Shown piece after piece: positions 1 through 6,942 of a DNA stretch of 14,931 nucleotides. How positions within the stretch are numbered: position 1 is the first letter of the stretch; each line of letters starts with the position of its first letter. The stretch covers positions 1-14,931 of the forward strand of contig JANYLE010000239.1 of NCBI GenBank assembly GCA_025363795.1, in the 5' to 3' direction. Source of the DNA: Mariniphaga sp. (GTDB lineage Bacteria > Bacteroidota > Bacteroidia > Bacteroidales > Prolixibacteraceae). A model generated the notes under the pieces. That model was given only the letters and a program-made list of their open reading frames with translations, made no database searches and was not told the DNA's origin. The position numbers were made by a program, and so were the translations under genes.

Positions 1-41
1 AAAAATATTAAAATCAGGATTCCAAATATGTTTTTCGTCAT
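1..41 (-). CDS. Start of a probable secreted protein, cut by window edge
   Basis: An ATG lies on the minus strand at 41-39, 11 bases after the stop of the DUF5683-type gene, and opens a frame that runs off the left edge. The 13 visible codons read MTKNIFGILILIF, a Lys-containing start followed by a hydrophobic run, as in a signal peptide or membrane anchor. The short gap suggests co-transcription with the genes before it. In Bacteroidales the gene after parA-parB-DUF5683 is often a membrane-bound lytic murein transglycosylase. That identity is only inferred from gene order, because no catalytic residue is visible. Confidence 0.6.
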   Translation of the reverse strand, partial: MTKNIFGILILIF

Positions 42-52
42 ACGTCTTTCGT

Positions 53-691
53 TTAAAAATTAATAGCAACATTAAATCCCATCACCATATTTTGGCTTCC
101 CAAATATAATGGCATAGGCTCAATCCTCATAGAGAGGTCATCGCTGATGTCGAAATCAAATAGATTCGCATCGACACTGGCATCGATAATGCTCAAAACA
201 TGGAGCGCTGCAATACCTATGATCGTTAAATCCCGATTCCGCCGGAAATAATCTTTTCCACTCTTTAATTGCTCAGAAATGAATTTAAAGGTAGTCGCAT
301 TGTCGAGGTTAATCGACGGATTTTTAATCAGATTATCGAGAAATTTCCGTTCCTCAAGCTTCAGATCTGCAGCACTGCTATGTAGCGCAACTATCCGGTA
401 ACCTTGAAAGTAATCCTTATATTGGTTATTATTCCAACCTAAAACGTATATCAATCCTGCGTAACCACCATAAACAATCGGAAGTTTCCAGTACTTCTTA
501 TTGTAAATCTGACCTAAACCCGGGAAAAGTGCAGCATAAATCGACGCTTTTTTAGGAGAGCGCACCTCTTTTTTAACGGGCGCTTTTACCTGTAAACTAT
601 CGTTCGAAATGTTTATCTGCTGTGCTTGTACTGCCAGATTTCCGGTAAGTATAACAAAAAAAATCGTAAATCCTGCAATAAAGGTTTTCAA
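53..691 (-). CDS. DUF5683-type membrane protein downstream of parB
   Basis: A 212-residue exported or membrane protein of unknown function that resembles the DUF5683 family found next to parAB across Bacteroidota. Residues 1-23 look like a signal peptide (hydrophobic 5-22, ending in VQAQ). A conserved-looking block at about 49-75 contains AALFPGLGQIYNKKYWK and runs into a membrane segment at about 71-85. A second hydrophobic helix sits at about 154-170. The gene begins 21 bases after the parB stop and probably shares its transcript. No ATG is in frame upstream, so the start given is TTG at 691-689. An ATG at 716-714, overlapping the parB stop, is out of frame by one base and would give a normal start if one base near 704 were absent. 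The family call rests on motif memory and gene order; the molecular role is unknown. Confidence 0.8.
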   Translation of the reverse strand: MKTFIAGFTIFFVILTGNLAVQAQQINISNDSLQVKAPVKKEVRSPKKASIYAALFPGLGQIYNKKYWKLPIVYGGYAGLIYVLGWNNNQYKDYFQGYRIVALHSSAADLKLEERKFLDNLIKNPSINLDNATTFKFISEQLKSGKDYFRRNRDLTIIGIAALHVLSIIDASVDANLFDFDISDDLSMRIEPMPLYLGSQNMVMGFNVAINF

Positions 692-712
692 AATGCCAAA
701 TTTAGCTGATTT

Positions 713-1582
713 TCATGAATTCAGTTTGTCAAATATCCCAATTATCCGCTCCAGATCTTTAGGATCGCTGAAAGGAATTTCAATTTTTCCTTTGCCAAGT
801 TCATTTATTTTCAAAACCACCCCGGCATCGAAATACTTGGTAAGGTGATTTTTTAAATCACGGTACTCATCAGGGAAAGGGGTTGTTTTCTTAACGGGTG
901 TACCTTCTCCATCCTCTGAGCTTATTTTTCGTACAATTTCCTCGGTTTTCCGAACCGAAAAATCGTATTTGACTACCTGACGATAAACCATGATCTGAGT
1001 TTCGGGCTCCTGAATATTAATCAGTGCCCGCGCATGACCCATGGTAATCTCCTGTTCACGGATTGCTTTCTGTATTACAGCTGGCAGCCGGAGTAACCGG
1101 AGGTAGTTGGAGATCGTCGAGCGTTTTTTTCCAACTTTATCACTCAACAACTCCTGAGTCAGTTTACATTCGTCAATCAGTCTTTGATAACTTAAAGCAA
1201 TTTCAATAGCATCGAGATCTTCGCGTTGGATATTCTCAACCAATGCCATTTCAAGCATTGTTTCGTCGCCAGCCTCTCTGATAAATGAAGGGATGGTTGT
1301 TAAACCTGCTATTTTAGCTGCTCTGAACCGACGTTCACCTGCAATAATCTGGTATCTTTTATCACCAAGCTTTCGCAAAGTAATTGGCTGGATTATACCG
1401 AGTTCCTTGATCGATATCGCCAGATCCTGAAGCGCTTCCTCGTCAAAATGAATACGTGGTTGAAACGGGTTGGCCTCAATTTCGTTAACTGCTACTTCAT
1501 TCGAAACGGGAGTGTGGTTTAGTGTCTCACTACCTTCAATTAATGCCCCGAGGCCTCTGCCAAGCGCGTTTCGTTTAATCAT
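713..1582 (-). CDS. parB: Chromosome partitioning protein ParB
   Basis: A ParB/Spo0J-type CTP-dependent DNA clamp, 289 residues, the usual length for a chromosomal ParB. It loads at parS sites, spreads along DNA and works with the ParA ATPase in origin segregation. It opens with the typical MIKRNALGRGLGALIEG. The N-terminal nucleotide-binding domain shows IQPITLR at 64-70, AGERRFRAAK at 81-90 (the GERR phosphate-contacting motif) and ENIQREDL at 116-123. A helix-turn-helix that reads parS lies at about 141-162, followed by the MGHARAL segment at 181-187. The C-terminal part is a short dimerisation region. The ATG at 1582 lies 24 bases after the parA stop, consistent with one transcript. No clear parS site was seen in the window. 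Confidence 0.97.
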   Translation of the reverse strand: MIKRNALGRGLGALIEGSETLNHTPVSNEVAVNEIEANPFQPRIHFDEEALQDLAISIKELGIIQPITLRKLGDKRYQIIAGERRFRAAKIAGLTTIPSFIREAGDETMLEMALVENIQREDLDAIEIALSYQRLIDECKLTQELLSDKVGKKRSTISNYLRLLRLPAVIQKAIREQEITMGHARALINIQEPETQIMVYRQVVKYDFSVRKTEEIVRKISSEDGEGTPVKKTTPFPDEYRDLKNHLTKYFDAGVVLKINELGKGKIEIPFSDPKDLERIIGIFDKLNS

Positions 1583-1606
1583 GATTCAGAAATATTTTAA
1601 TTCAAA

Positions 1607-2407
1607 TTATTGTTCGATAATCTCTTTGTGATCAATCTTGGTCTTGTCGTTGTTTTGAAGCAATTCGCGTGCAAGCGAAAGATAGGACTGTGCCCCTTTT
1701 GAGTTGACGTCATATTCTATTGCAGGAACTCCGTAGCTTGGAGCTTCCGAAAGCCTGATATTACGCGTTATAACAGTTTCAAAAACCATCTCCTGAAAAT
1801 GACGTTTGACCTCTTCGTAAACCTGATTCGATAGGTTAAGTCTTGCATCGTACATCGTGAGAAGGAAACCTTCGATCTGGAGTTCAGGATTGAGCCTGCT
1901 TTGAATTATTTTAATCGTGTTGAGCAGTTTCCCTAACCCTTCGAGCGCAAAATATTCGCATTGAACTGGAATAATCACCGAATCAGCAGCAGTTAAAGCG
2001 TTGACTGTAATAAGTCCGAGTGAAGGTGAACAGTCGATCAAAATGAAATCATAGTCTTGTGATACTTTATCAATCACCTGTTTCAGAACTCTTTCCCGGT
2101 TGGGAAGATTCAACATCTCAATCTCAGCCCCGACAAGGTCGATATGAGAAGGCAAAAGATCAAAATTAGGGGTGTTGGTGTTCAGAATGATAGTTCTGGG
2201 ATCAACATCATCAACAACGCATTCGTAAATACTTGTTTTAACATTTCGGACATCAAACCCAACTCCTGAAGTAGCATTAGCCTGTGGATCAGCATCAATT
2301 AATAAAACTCGATGCTCAAGAACCGCAAGACTGGCAGCAAGATTAATCGCTGTTGTTGTTTTGCCTACACCACCTTTTTGGTTTGCTATCGCAATCACCT
2401 TTCCCAT
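1607..2407 (-). CDS. parA: Chromosome partitioning ATPase ParA (Soj)
   Basis: A ParA/Soj-type ATPase, 266 residues from the chosen start. ATP-bound dimers coat the nucleoid and are released by ParB, which drives segregation of replication origins. The deviant Walker A motif KGGVGKTT is at 11-18 with the signature lysine, LLIDADPQ (A' motif) is at 35-42 and the Walker B FILIDCSPSLG is at 121-131. The segment PVQCEYFALEGLGKL at 147-161 is typical of chromosomal rather than small plasmid ParA. I chose ATG 2407-2405 (MGKVIAIANQ). A TTG three codons upstream would add only MKI and is less likely. It is the first gene of the parA-parB-DUF5683 group and is preceded by a 333-base gene-free region that should contain its promoter. 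Confidence 0.97.
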   Translation of the reverse strand: MGKVIAIANQKGGVGKTTTAINLAASLAVLEHRVLLIDADPQANATSGVGFDVRNVKTSIYECVVDDVDPRTIILNTNTPNFDLLPSHIDLVGAEIEMLNLPNRERVLKQVIDKVSQDYDFILIDCSPSLGLITVNALTAADSVIIPVQCEYFALEGLGKLLNTIKIIQSRLNPELQIEGFLLTMYDARLNLSNQVYEEVKRHFQEMVFETVITRNIRLSEAPSYGVPAIEYDVNSKGAQSYLSLARELLQNNDKTKIDHKEIIEQ

Positions 2408-2432
2408 TATTTTCAATTTAAAATGACAGGCT

Positions 2433-2520
2433 CAAAATTAACATTTTAAGCCGAATCAGCCGCTTCTCTGGTCGAAATGGCTGGTTTTGGTTGTTGAAAA
2501 GGCAAAATTATCAACATTTT
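2433..2520 (-). promoter_or_regulatory. Candidate parA promoter boxes within paired dyads
   Basis: The octamer TAATTTTG, a full match to the Bacteroidota -7 consensus TAnnTTTG, occurs twice on the minus strand, at 2440-2433 and 2510-2503. The nearer one would start transcription about 20 bases before the parA ATG. Neither has a clear TTTG at the right distance upstream. Each box sits inside a short dyad (AAAAT...ATTTT). The promoter role is inferred from consensus and position only. Confidence 0.35.
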
Positions 2521-2703
2521 TTAATTTCTGCCTTTTGTAAAGATAAGAAAAGCAATGAGATGTACTTCCTGCTCATTCCGGTTGGCGTTGATATTTTTTC
2601 AGCTTGCCAAAACTGAAGACAAAACCGATTTTTTTGTGGCTGCTATTAAGTTGTACCTAATCAGCCATTAAGCCTCATTGGGACATTGCCTTGATCTAAT
2701 AAA

Positions 2704-2725
2704 TTAAGGGTTTTCAGCTCCTTAA
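2704..2725 (-). terminator. Weak hairpin after priA
   Basis: Six-base arms TTAAGG (2704-2709) and CCTTAA (2720-2725) flank a 10-base loop, 15 bases beyond the priA stop. On the minus strand the hairpin is followed by a modest T-containing stretch (TTTATTAG). The stem is short and AT-rich, so this is at best a weak terminator. Confidence 0.3.
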
Positions 2726-2740
2726 AAGTGGAGGAAAGGA

Positions 2741-5248
2741 TTAAATAGGGTCAACATCGATGGCAATCTGTATTGTTTTGTTCCCTTCGTGCAACCTGAC
2801 ATGGTCGATGATTTCCTGCATTTGCCTTTTGGCGTGCACCGCGGAGATCTCACGTTCAATCTTTATCCAAAGTTGTTTGATATATAACGTTTTGATCCGG
2901 CTGATCACCGGATATTCAGGTCCAAGTATGCGCGCACCAAACCTTTCACGCAAATTGTAGGCTAAATCCTGGGCGATCCGGTCCAATTCATTTCTTTCTC
3001 GGTGCTTCAGGGTTATTCCAATCATTCTGAAAAATGGCGGATATTTAAAGAATTTTCTTTCGGCAATCTGTCCTTTGTACATCGCCTCATAGTCATTGTT
3101 AATCACGTTGATTATGATGGGATGAGTTGTCTCCGAGGTCTGAATAATCACCTTCCCCCGTTTATTCTTACGACCGGCGCGTCCTCCAACCTGTGCCATC
3201 ATCTGATAGCTTCGTTCGTAAGCCCTGAAATCAGGTTGATTCAATAAGTTATCGGCATTGAGGATGCCTACAATACTAACATTTTCGAAATCAAGTCCTT
3301 TGGTAACCATTTGCGTACCAATTAAGATGTCGATTTCCCTTTTTTCGAGGGCACTAATGATTTTCTCGAATCCTCTTTTCGACCTTGTTGTATCCAGATC
3401 CATCCTTTCAATCTTTGCATCAGGGAAGATGACCTGTAAATCTTCTTCCACTTTTTCGGTACCAAATCCTTTATTGGTCAGTTCCTTGCTTCCGCAAGCA
3501 TTACAGGTTGCAGGATGGGTAATTGAGTAACCGCAATAATGACAGACCAGCGAATTATTGTGTTTATGGTAAGTTAGACTTACGTCACATGAGGTGCATT
3601 TAGGAACCCAACCGCACATTTTGCATTCGATAAAGGGCGAAAAACCACGACGGTTCTGGAAAAGGATTACCTGCTCCTTTCGCTCAAGCGCCCCCGTGAT
3701 TTCCGTAAACAATAAAGGGGTCAGGTGCGAATTCATTTGCTTTCGGCGGTAGGCGTCCTTGAAATCTGCGGTAAGGATCTCGGGCATCTCCATATTCAAA
3801 TGCCTTTCGTTTAAGGTTACAAATCCGTATTTCCCCGATTTGGCATTGTAATATGTTTCAACCGAAGGGGTAGCGGTTCCGAGTAAAACAGGTACTTCCC
3901 GAAGATGGCCGAGAATAATGGCCGCATCTCTGGCATGGTAGCGTGGTGAAGGATTCACTTGTTTATAACTGTTTTCGTGTTCTTCGTCAACAACGATCAG
4001 ACCAAGATTTTGAAAAGGAAGGAATAGGGCGGATCGTGTCCCTACAATCAATTGGTATTTGGAAATATGGCCGGAATCTTTACCTGCATTCCCAAAGTTT
4101 AAAACGTTATTCCATATCTCGACACGCTCAGCATCATTGAATTTAGAATGATATATGCCGGCTTTATCTCCAAATACTTTGGTTAAACGTCCAATGATCT
4201 GGGTACTTAGCCCAATTTCCGGCAACAAATAGAGTACTTGTTTTCCTTCGTCGAGACACTCTTTGATTAATTGGATATAGATTTCTGTCTTCCCACTCGA
4301 AGTAACCCCATGAAGTAGGGTGACATTAATACTTTTAAACGATTGTTTGATCTGGTCCAATGCCGTGGTTTGTGCAGGACTCAATTCTGAAACCTCTTTT
4401 ATTTCACCTTTATAAGAAGCCAGCCGATCGACCTTCTGATCCTTAAGCAAAAGGATATTCTTTTTTAATAGGCCGCTAAGCACGGCAGCACTAATCCCGG
4501 TTGACTGAAGCAATTCCTTTTTTGTGACAATCGTTTTCCCATCCTTATTTAATATTCCGGACAGTTCGAGATAGCTGGTTAACAACTGTTGCTGCAACGG
4601 AGTTTTTCTTAATAAATCGAGTGCCAGATGGATCGACTTTTCGGTCGAAAGACGTTCCGATAGTTCAATAACCGATTCTGTTTTAAGCCGGTAATTCTCT
4701 TTCATCTCCTCTTCAACCGAAACTGCCCCTTTCCCCAACAGCTCTTTAATGACCGCAATTGAGCTCTTTTTTAAGACTGAATTGTTCAGTTCCGCAATCG
4801 AAAGACTCCGCTTTTCGCGGATAACATCAAATAGAAGTTGCTCACGCGGTGTGAGCAGATTGTCCGTTTGCTCAATGAAGTCGTTGTTGTAATTAATTCT
4901 GGTTTCACTCTCAAGCTTTAGTCCCGAAGGCAGGGCGGCTTTCAGCACTTCGCCAATTGTGCAATGGTAATATCCCGCAATCCATTCCCAGAATGGGAAA
5001 CAGGACGGGTGAATAACAGGAACTGTATCAATCAGGTATTCAATTGACTTTGTTTCGTATCCTTCAGGTTTTCGTTCGTGGATTTCGTGAACTAATGCCG
5101 AATAGAATTTCTTTACCCCAAATTGGACAATCACCCTTGTTCCAGGCAAAACCTTATCATTTAGTTCGTCCGGAATGTTGTAAGTGAAATATCCTGCTAC
5201 GGGCAAGGGAAGAATTACATCGGCATATTGGCGCGTGATTGGATTCAT
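2741..5248 (-). CDS. priA: Primosomal protein N', replication restart helicase PriA
   Basis: A superfamily 2 DNA helicase that recognises stalled forks and D-loops and starts reloading of the replisome. It has 835 residues from the chosen start, longer than E. coli PriA (about 730) but common in Bacteroidota. The N-terminal 3'-DNA-binding domain begins ADVILPLPVAGYFTYNIP. Walker A GVTSSGKT is at about 314-321, the DEEH box at 421-424 and GTATPS at 457-462. Eight cysteines in CxxC pairs (542/545, 551/554, 569/572, 582/585) form the two zinc sites. Motif VI QVGGRAGR is at 686-693. I chose ATG 5248 (MNPITRQYADVIL). A GTG at 5281 would add 11 residues, but a candidate promoter box overlaps that stretch. 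All catalytic motifs are intact. Confidence 0.96.
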   Translation of the reverse strand: MNPITRQYADVILPLPVAGYFTYNIPDELNDKVLPGTRVIVQFGVKKFYSALVHEIHERKPEGYETKSIEYLIDTVPVIHPSCFPFWEWIAGYYHCTIGEVLKAALPSGLKLESETRINYNNDFIEQTDNLLTPREQLLFDVIREKRSLSIAELNNSVLKKSSIAVIKELLGKGAVSVEEEMKENYRLKTESVIELSERLSTEKSIHLALDLLRKTPLQQQLLTSYLELSGILNKDGKTIVTKKELLQSTGISAAVLSGLLKKNILLLKDQKVDRLASYKGEIKEVSELSPAQTTALDQIKQSFKSINVTLLHGVTSSGKTEIYIQLIKECLDEGKQVLYLLPEIGLSTQIIGRLTKVFGDKAGIYHSKFNDAERVEIWNNVLNFGNAGKDSGHISKYQLIVGTRSALFLPFQNLGLIVVDEEHENSYKQVNPSPRYHARDAAIILGHLREVPVLLGTATPSVETYYNAKSGKYGFVTLNERHLNMEMPEILTADFKDAYRRKQMNSHLTPLLFTEITGALERKEQVILFQNRRGFSPFIECKMCGWVPKCTSCDVSLTYHKHNNSLVCHYCGYSITHPATCNACGSKELTNKGFGTEKVEEDLQVIFPDAKIERMDLDTTRSKRGFEKIISALEKREIDILIGTQMVTKGLDFENVSIVGILNADNLLNQPDFRAYERSYQMMAQVGGRAGRKNKRGKVIIQTSETTHPIIINVINNDYEAMYKGQIAERKFFKYPPFFRMIGITLKHRERNELDRIAQDLAYNLRERFGARILGPEYPVISRIKTLYIKQLWIKIEREISAVHAKRQMQEIIDHVRLHEGNKTIQIAIDVDPI

Positions 5249-5268
5249 TGAAGAAAATAAGGTACCTA

Positions 5269-5276
5269 CAAATCTA
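5269..5276 (-). promoter_or_regulatory. Candidate -7 box for priA
   Basis: TAGATTTG on the minus strand matches the Bacteroidota -7 consensus TAnnTTTG and lies about 20 bases before the chosen priA ATG. No clear TTTG stands at the expected distance upstream, so the support is the single box and its position. Confidence 0.35.
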
Positions 5277-5555
5277 CTCACTTTCGAAGCAAGTATAACT
5301 ATTTATGTTGTCGAAATCTGGTATGACTGCAGGAAAATCGGACATCGGAACTGCTGGGATGAGACTTCTTCTGCTAATTGCCGAATGACTTAGGACTAAA
5401 AATGTGATGCTTAAACTGCCAAGTGCAAAGCGATTTATTCTATTATATGCTGTAAAAATGAGAAGGATTCCGGATAAGGCGGGTGGGTTGATTTCGAATT
5501 GTTATAGATGTCAAATTTAACTTAGGTGGTGCATTTGGATCAATGCTTTGAAAAT

Positions 5556-5586
5556 TTAGTTAATTAGCGATTGAAAAACTAACTAA
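5556..5586. repeat. AT-rich inverted repeat downstream of nadD
   Basis: Arms TTAGTTAATT (5556-5565) and AACTAACTAA (5577-5586) pair at 9 of 10 positions around an 11-base loop. It lies about 60 bases beyond the nadD stop. It could be a weak terminator or an operator-like dyad, but no strong T-tract follows on the minus strand. Confidence 0.35.
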
Positions 5587-5645
5587 TGCGATAACCTGAA
5601 GTGCTGTGCGGCGGTTTGAATCTTTTGGTTCATAGGATTTCCGAT

Positions 5646-6218
5646 TTATAAAAAGCGGTTGTATTCGCTCAGAAAATCAGCAACTTTTTCAGGAACCAAT
5701 CCTTCGAGGGATTCTCTTTTTGCCAGTTTGCATCTGATTTCGGTCGCTGAAATATCAATTAGCGGTGCCGCGATAATAGTTGTATTGGGTAATTGTGCTA
5801 AATGATCCGTTGGAAATCCGGGTCGTGGATAGACAATCAAACTGTAATCATCGATAATCCTTTGGTATTGACGCCATTTATGAAATATCGCAAAATTATC
5901 GCCGCCAATCAGCAGCACAAATTGATGTTGTGGGTAACTGACCCTTAGTTTGTCGAGGGTGTTGATGGTAAAAGAGGGGAGAGACAGCTGGAATTCGAAG
6001 TTGCTCGCTTTCATTTGAGGTTCATTTTCGATAGCCAATGTCACCATCTTCAACCGATCGTTTTCGGGGAACAAATCACCGTTGGTTTTCAATGGATTTT
6101 GAGGTGAGACAAGAAACCATAACTCATCGGCTGCTCCTTGTTGAAGCACTTCGTGAGCAATGGCCAGATGGCCGTTATGGATTGGATTAAATGATCCTGA
6201 AAAGATGGCGATTCTCAT
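5646..6218 (-). CDS. nadD: Nicotinate-nucleotide adenylyltransferase
   Basis: Joins nicotinate mononucleotide and ATP to give nicotinate adenine dinucleotide and pyrophosphate, the penultimate step of NAD synthesis, in the cytoplasm. It has 190 residues, normal for NadD. The nucleotidyltransferase signature GSFNPIHNGH is at 8-17 and carries the HxGH motif that binds ATP phosphates. SFTINTLDKLR at 82-92 and GGDNF at 105-109 are typical of NadD, and ISATEIR at 156-162 is the second conserved ATP-contacting motif. The ATG at 6218 gives exactly the expected N-terminus MRIAIFSGSF. It lies 79 bases after gmk on the same strand, and the yicC-gmk-nadD order recurs in Bacteroidota. No missing residue was noticed. 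Confidence 0.97.
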   Translation of the reverse strand: MRIAIFSGSFNPIHNGHLAIAHEVLQQGAADELWFLVSPQNPLKTNGDLFPENDRLKMVTLAIENEPQMKASNFEFQLSLPSFTINTLDKLRVSYPQHQFVLLIGGDNFAIFHKWRQYQRIIDDYSLIVYPRPGFPTDHLAQLPNTTIIAAPLIDISATEIRCKLAKRESLEGLVPEKVADFLSEYNRFL

Positions 6219-6257
6219 TTCGGCCTCAATTATGTTTCAAATTAAATTTTCAAATCG

Positions 6258-6291
6258 ATTTGCAGTTGGTGGTTAGCAACTTACTGCAAAT
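6258..6291. repeat. Hairpin between gmk and nadD
   Basis: Perfect 9-base arms ATTTGCAGT (6258-6266) and ACTGCAAAT (6283-6291) enclose 16 bases. The structure begins just after the gmk stop and before nadD. On the minus strand it is followed by CGATTTGAAAATTT rather than an uninterrupted T-run, so it could be a leaky terminator or an mRNA-processing or stability hairpin that sets nadD levels relative to gmk. Confidence 0.5.
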
Positions 6292-6297
6292 TAGAGT

Positions 6298-6891
6298 TTA
6301 ATTGCAGTTCTTCCAATCCGGACTTTTTTCGAGAAATTGCCTCACTTTATCTTCTGCTTCACGAAAGGCATCGTCGAGCCGGTCGTTGATAATGATGATA
6401 TCGAACAAATTGGCGTAACTCAACTCGTGTTCTGCTTTTGCAATGCGGCTTTTGATTACCTCGATATGATCAGTCGATCTGGCAATGAGCCTGTTCTCCA
6501 ATTCCTGGATCGATGGTGGCTGAATAAACACAGCGAGTGCTTTTTCGCGGTAATATTTTTTGATATTGCTTCCACCAACTACATCGACATCGAAAAGGAT
6601 ATTCTGTCCATTTTTACAGATCCTGTCTACCTCGCTTTTAAGTGTTCCGTACAAACAACCGGGGTAAACTTCTTCCCATTCAAGGAATTCGTCATGATCA
6701 ATTCTACTCCTGAAATCTTCGGGACTTAAAAAATAGTAATCCTTGCCATCTTGTTCTGCGCCACGCGGTTTTCGGGTTGTGGCCGAAATCGAAAACCCGA
6801 AATTAAGATCAAGCGATAGCAGGTGTTTTACGATCGTTGTTTTGCCTGCCCCCGATGGTGCAGAGAAAATGACCAGTTTGCCTTCTTTCAT
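6298..6891 (-). CDS. gmk: Guanylate kinase
   Basis: Phosphorylates GMP to GDP with ATP, an essential cytoplasmic step in GTP supply. It has 197 residues, the usual bacterial size. The P-loop APSGAGKTT is at 11-19. The GMP-binding segment runs through SISATTRKPR at 34-43, DGKDYYFL at 48-55 and FLEWEEVYPGCLYGT at 69-83, which includes the conserved tyrosines and acidic residues that clamp the base and phosphate. ILFDVDVVGG at about 96-105 is the usual Walker-B-like strand. The lid region carries RLIARSTDH at about 133-141. ATG 6891 gives the expected MKEGKLVIFSAPSG start. It follows yicC by 51 bases, so the two are likely co-transcribed. Confidence 0.97.
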   Translation of the reverse strand: MKEGKLVIFSAPSGAGKTTIVKHLLSLDLNFGFSISATTRKPRGAEQDGKDYYFLSPEDFRSRIDHDEFLEWEEVYPGCLYGTLKSEVDRICKNGQNILFDVDVVGGSNIKKYYREKALAVFIQPPSIQELENRLIARSTDHIEVIKSRIAKAEHELSYANLFDIIIINDRLDDAFREAEDKVRQFLEKSPDWKNCN

Positions 6892-6942
6892 GAAATAAAA
6901 CAGTTTGAGAACGAACCCTGTAAGGTTAAGAAATGTAAAAAA

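Larger units (their letters stand above)
2408..2740. other. Gene-free region between priA and parA
   Basis: This AT-rich stretch lies downstream of priA and upstream of parA. I see no credible gene. It holds a weak hairpin just after the priA stop (2704-2725), two similar AT-rich dyads (2433-2446 and 2503-2520) and, between them, an imperfect inverted repeat (arms AATCAGCC at 2454-2461 and GGCTGGTT at 2479-2486, pairing with one G-U). The rest shows nothing recognisable. Confidence 0.6.
5249..5645. other. Gene-free region between nadD and priA
   Basis: About 400 bases without a supportable gene on either strand, downstream of nadD and upstream of priA. It holds a candidate -7 box for priA (5269-5276) and an AT-rich inverted repeat (5556-5586). 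No tRNA fold, riboswitch core or remnant of a known gene was recognised. Confidence 0.6.

Noticed and set aside
5249..5281. N-terminal extension of PriA from GTG at 5281
   Set aside because: The added 11 residues have no family support, the ATG at 5248 gives a normal N-terminus, and a -7-like box overlaps the extension.
5600..5640. GGTTTGAATC stretch resembling a tRNA T-arm
   Set aside because: No matching acceptor stem, D-arm or anticodon arm could be built around it.
6337..6729. Open frame of 130 codons on the plus strand
   Set aside because: It lies fully antisense to gmk, whose protein motifs are unmistakable; composition and content show no family features.
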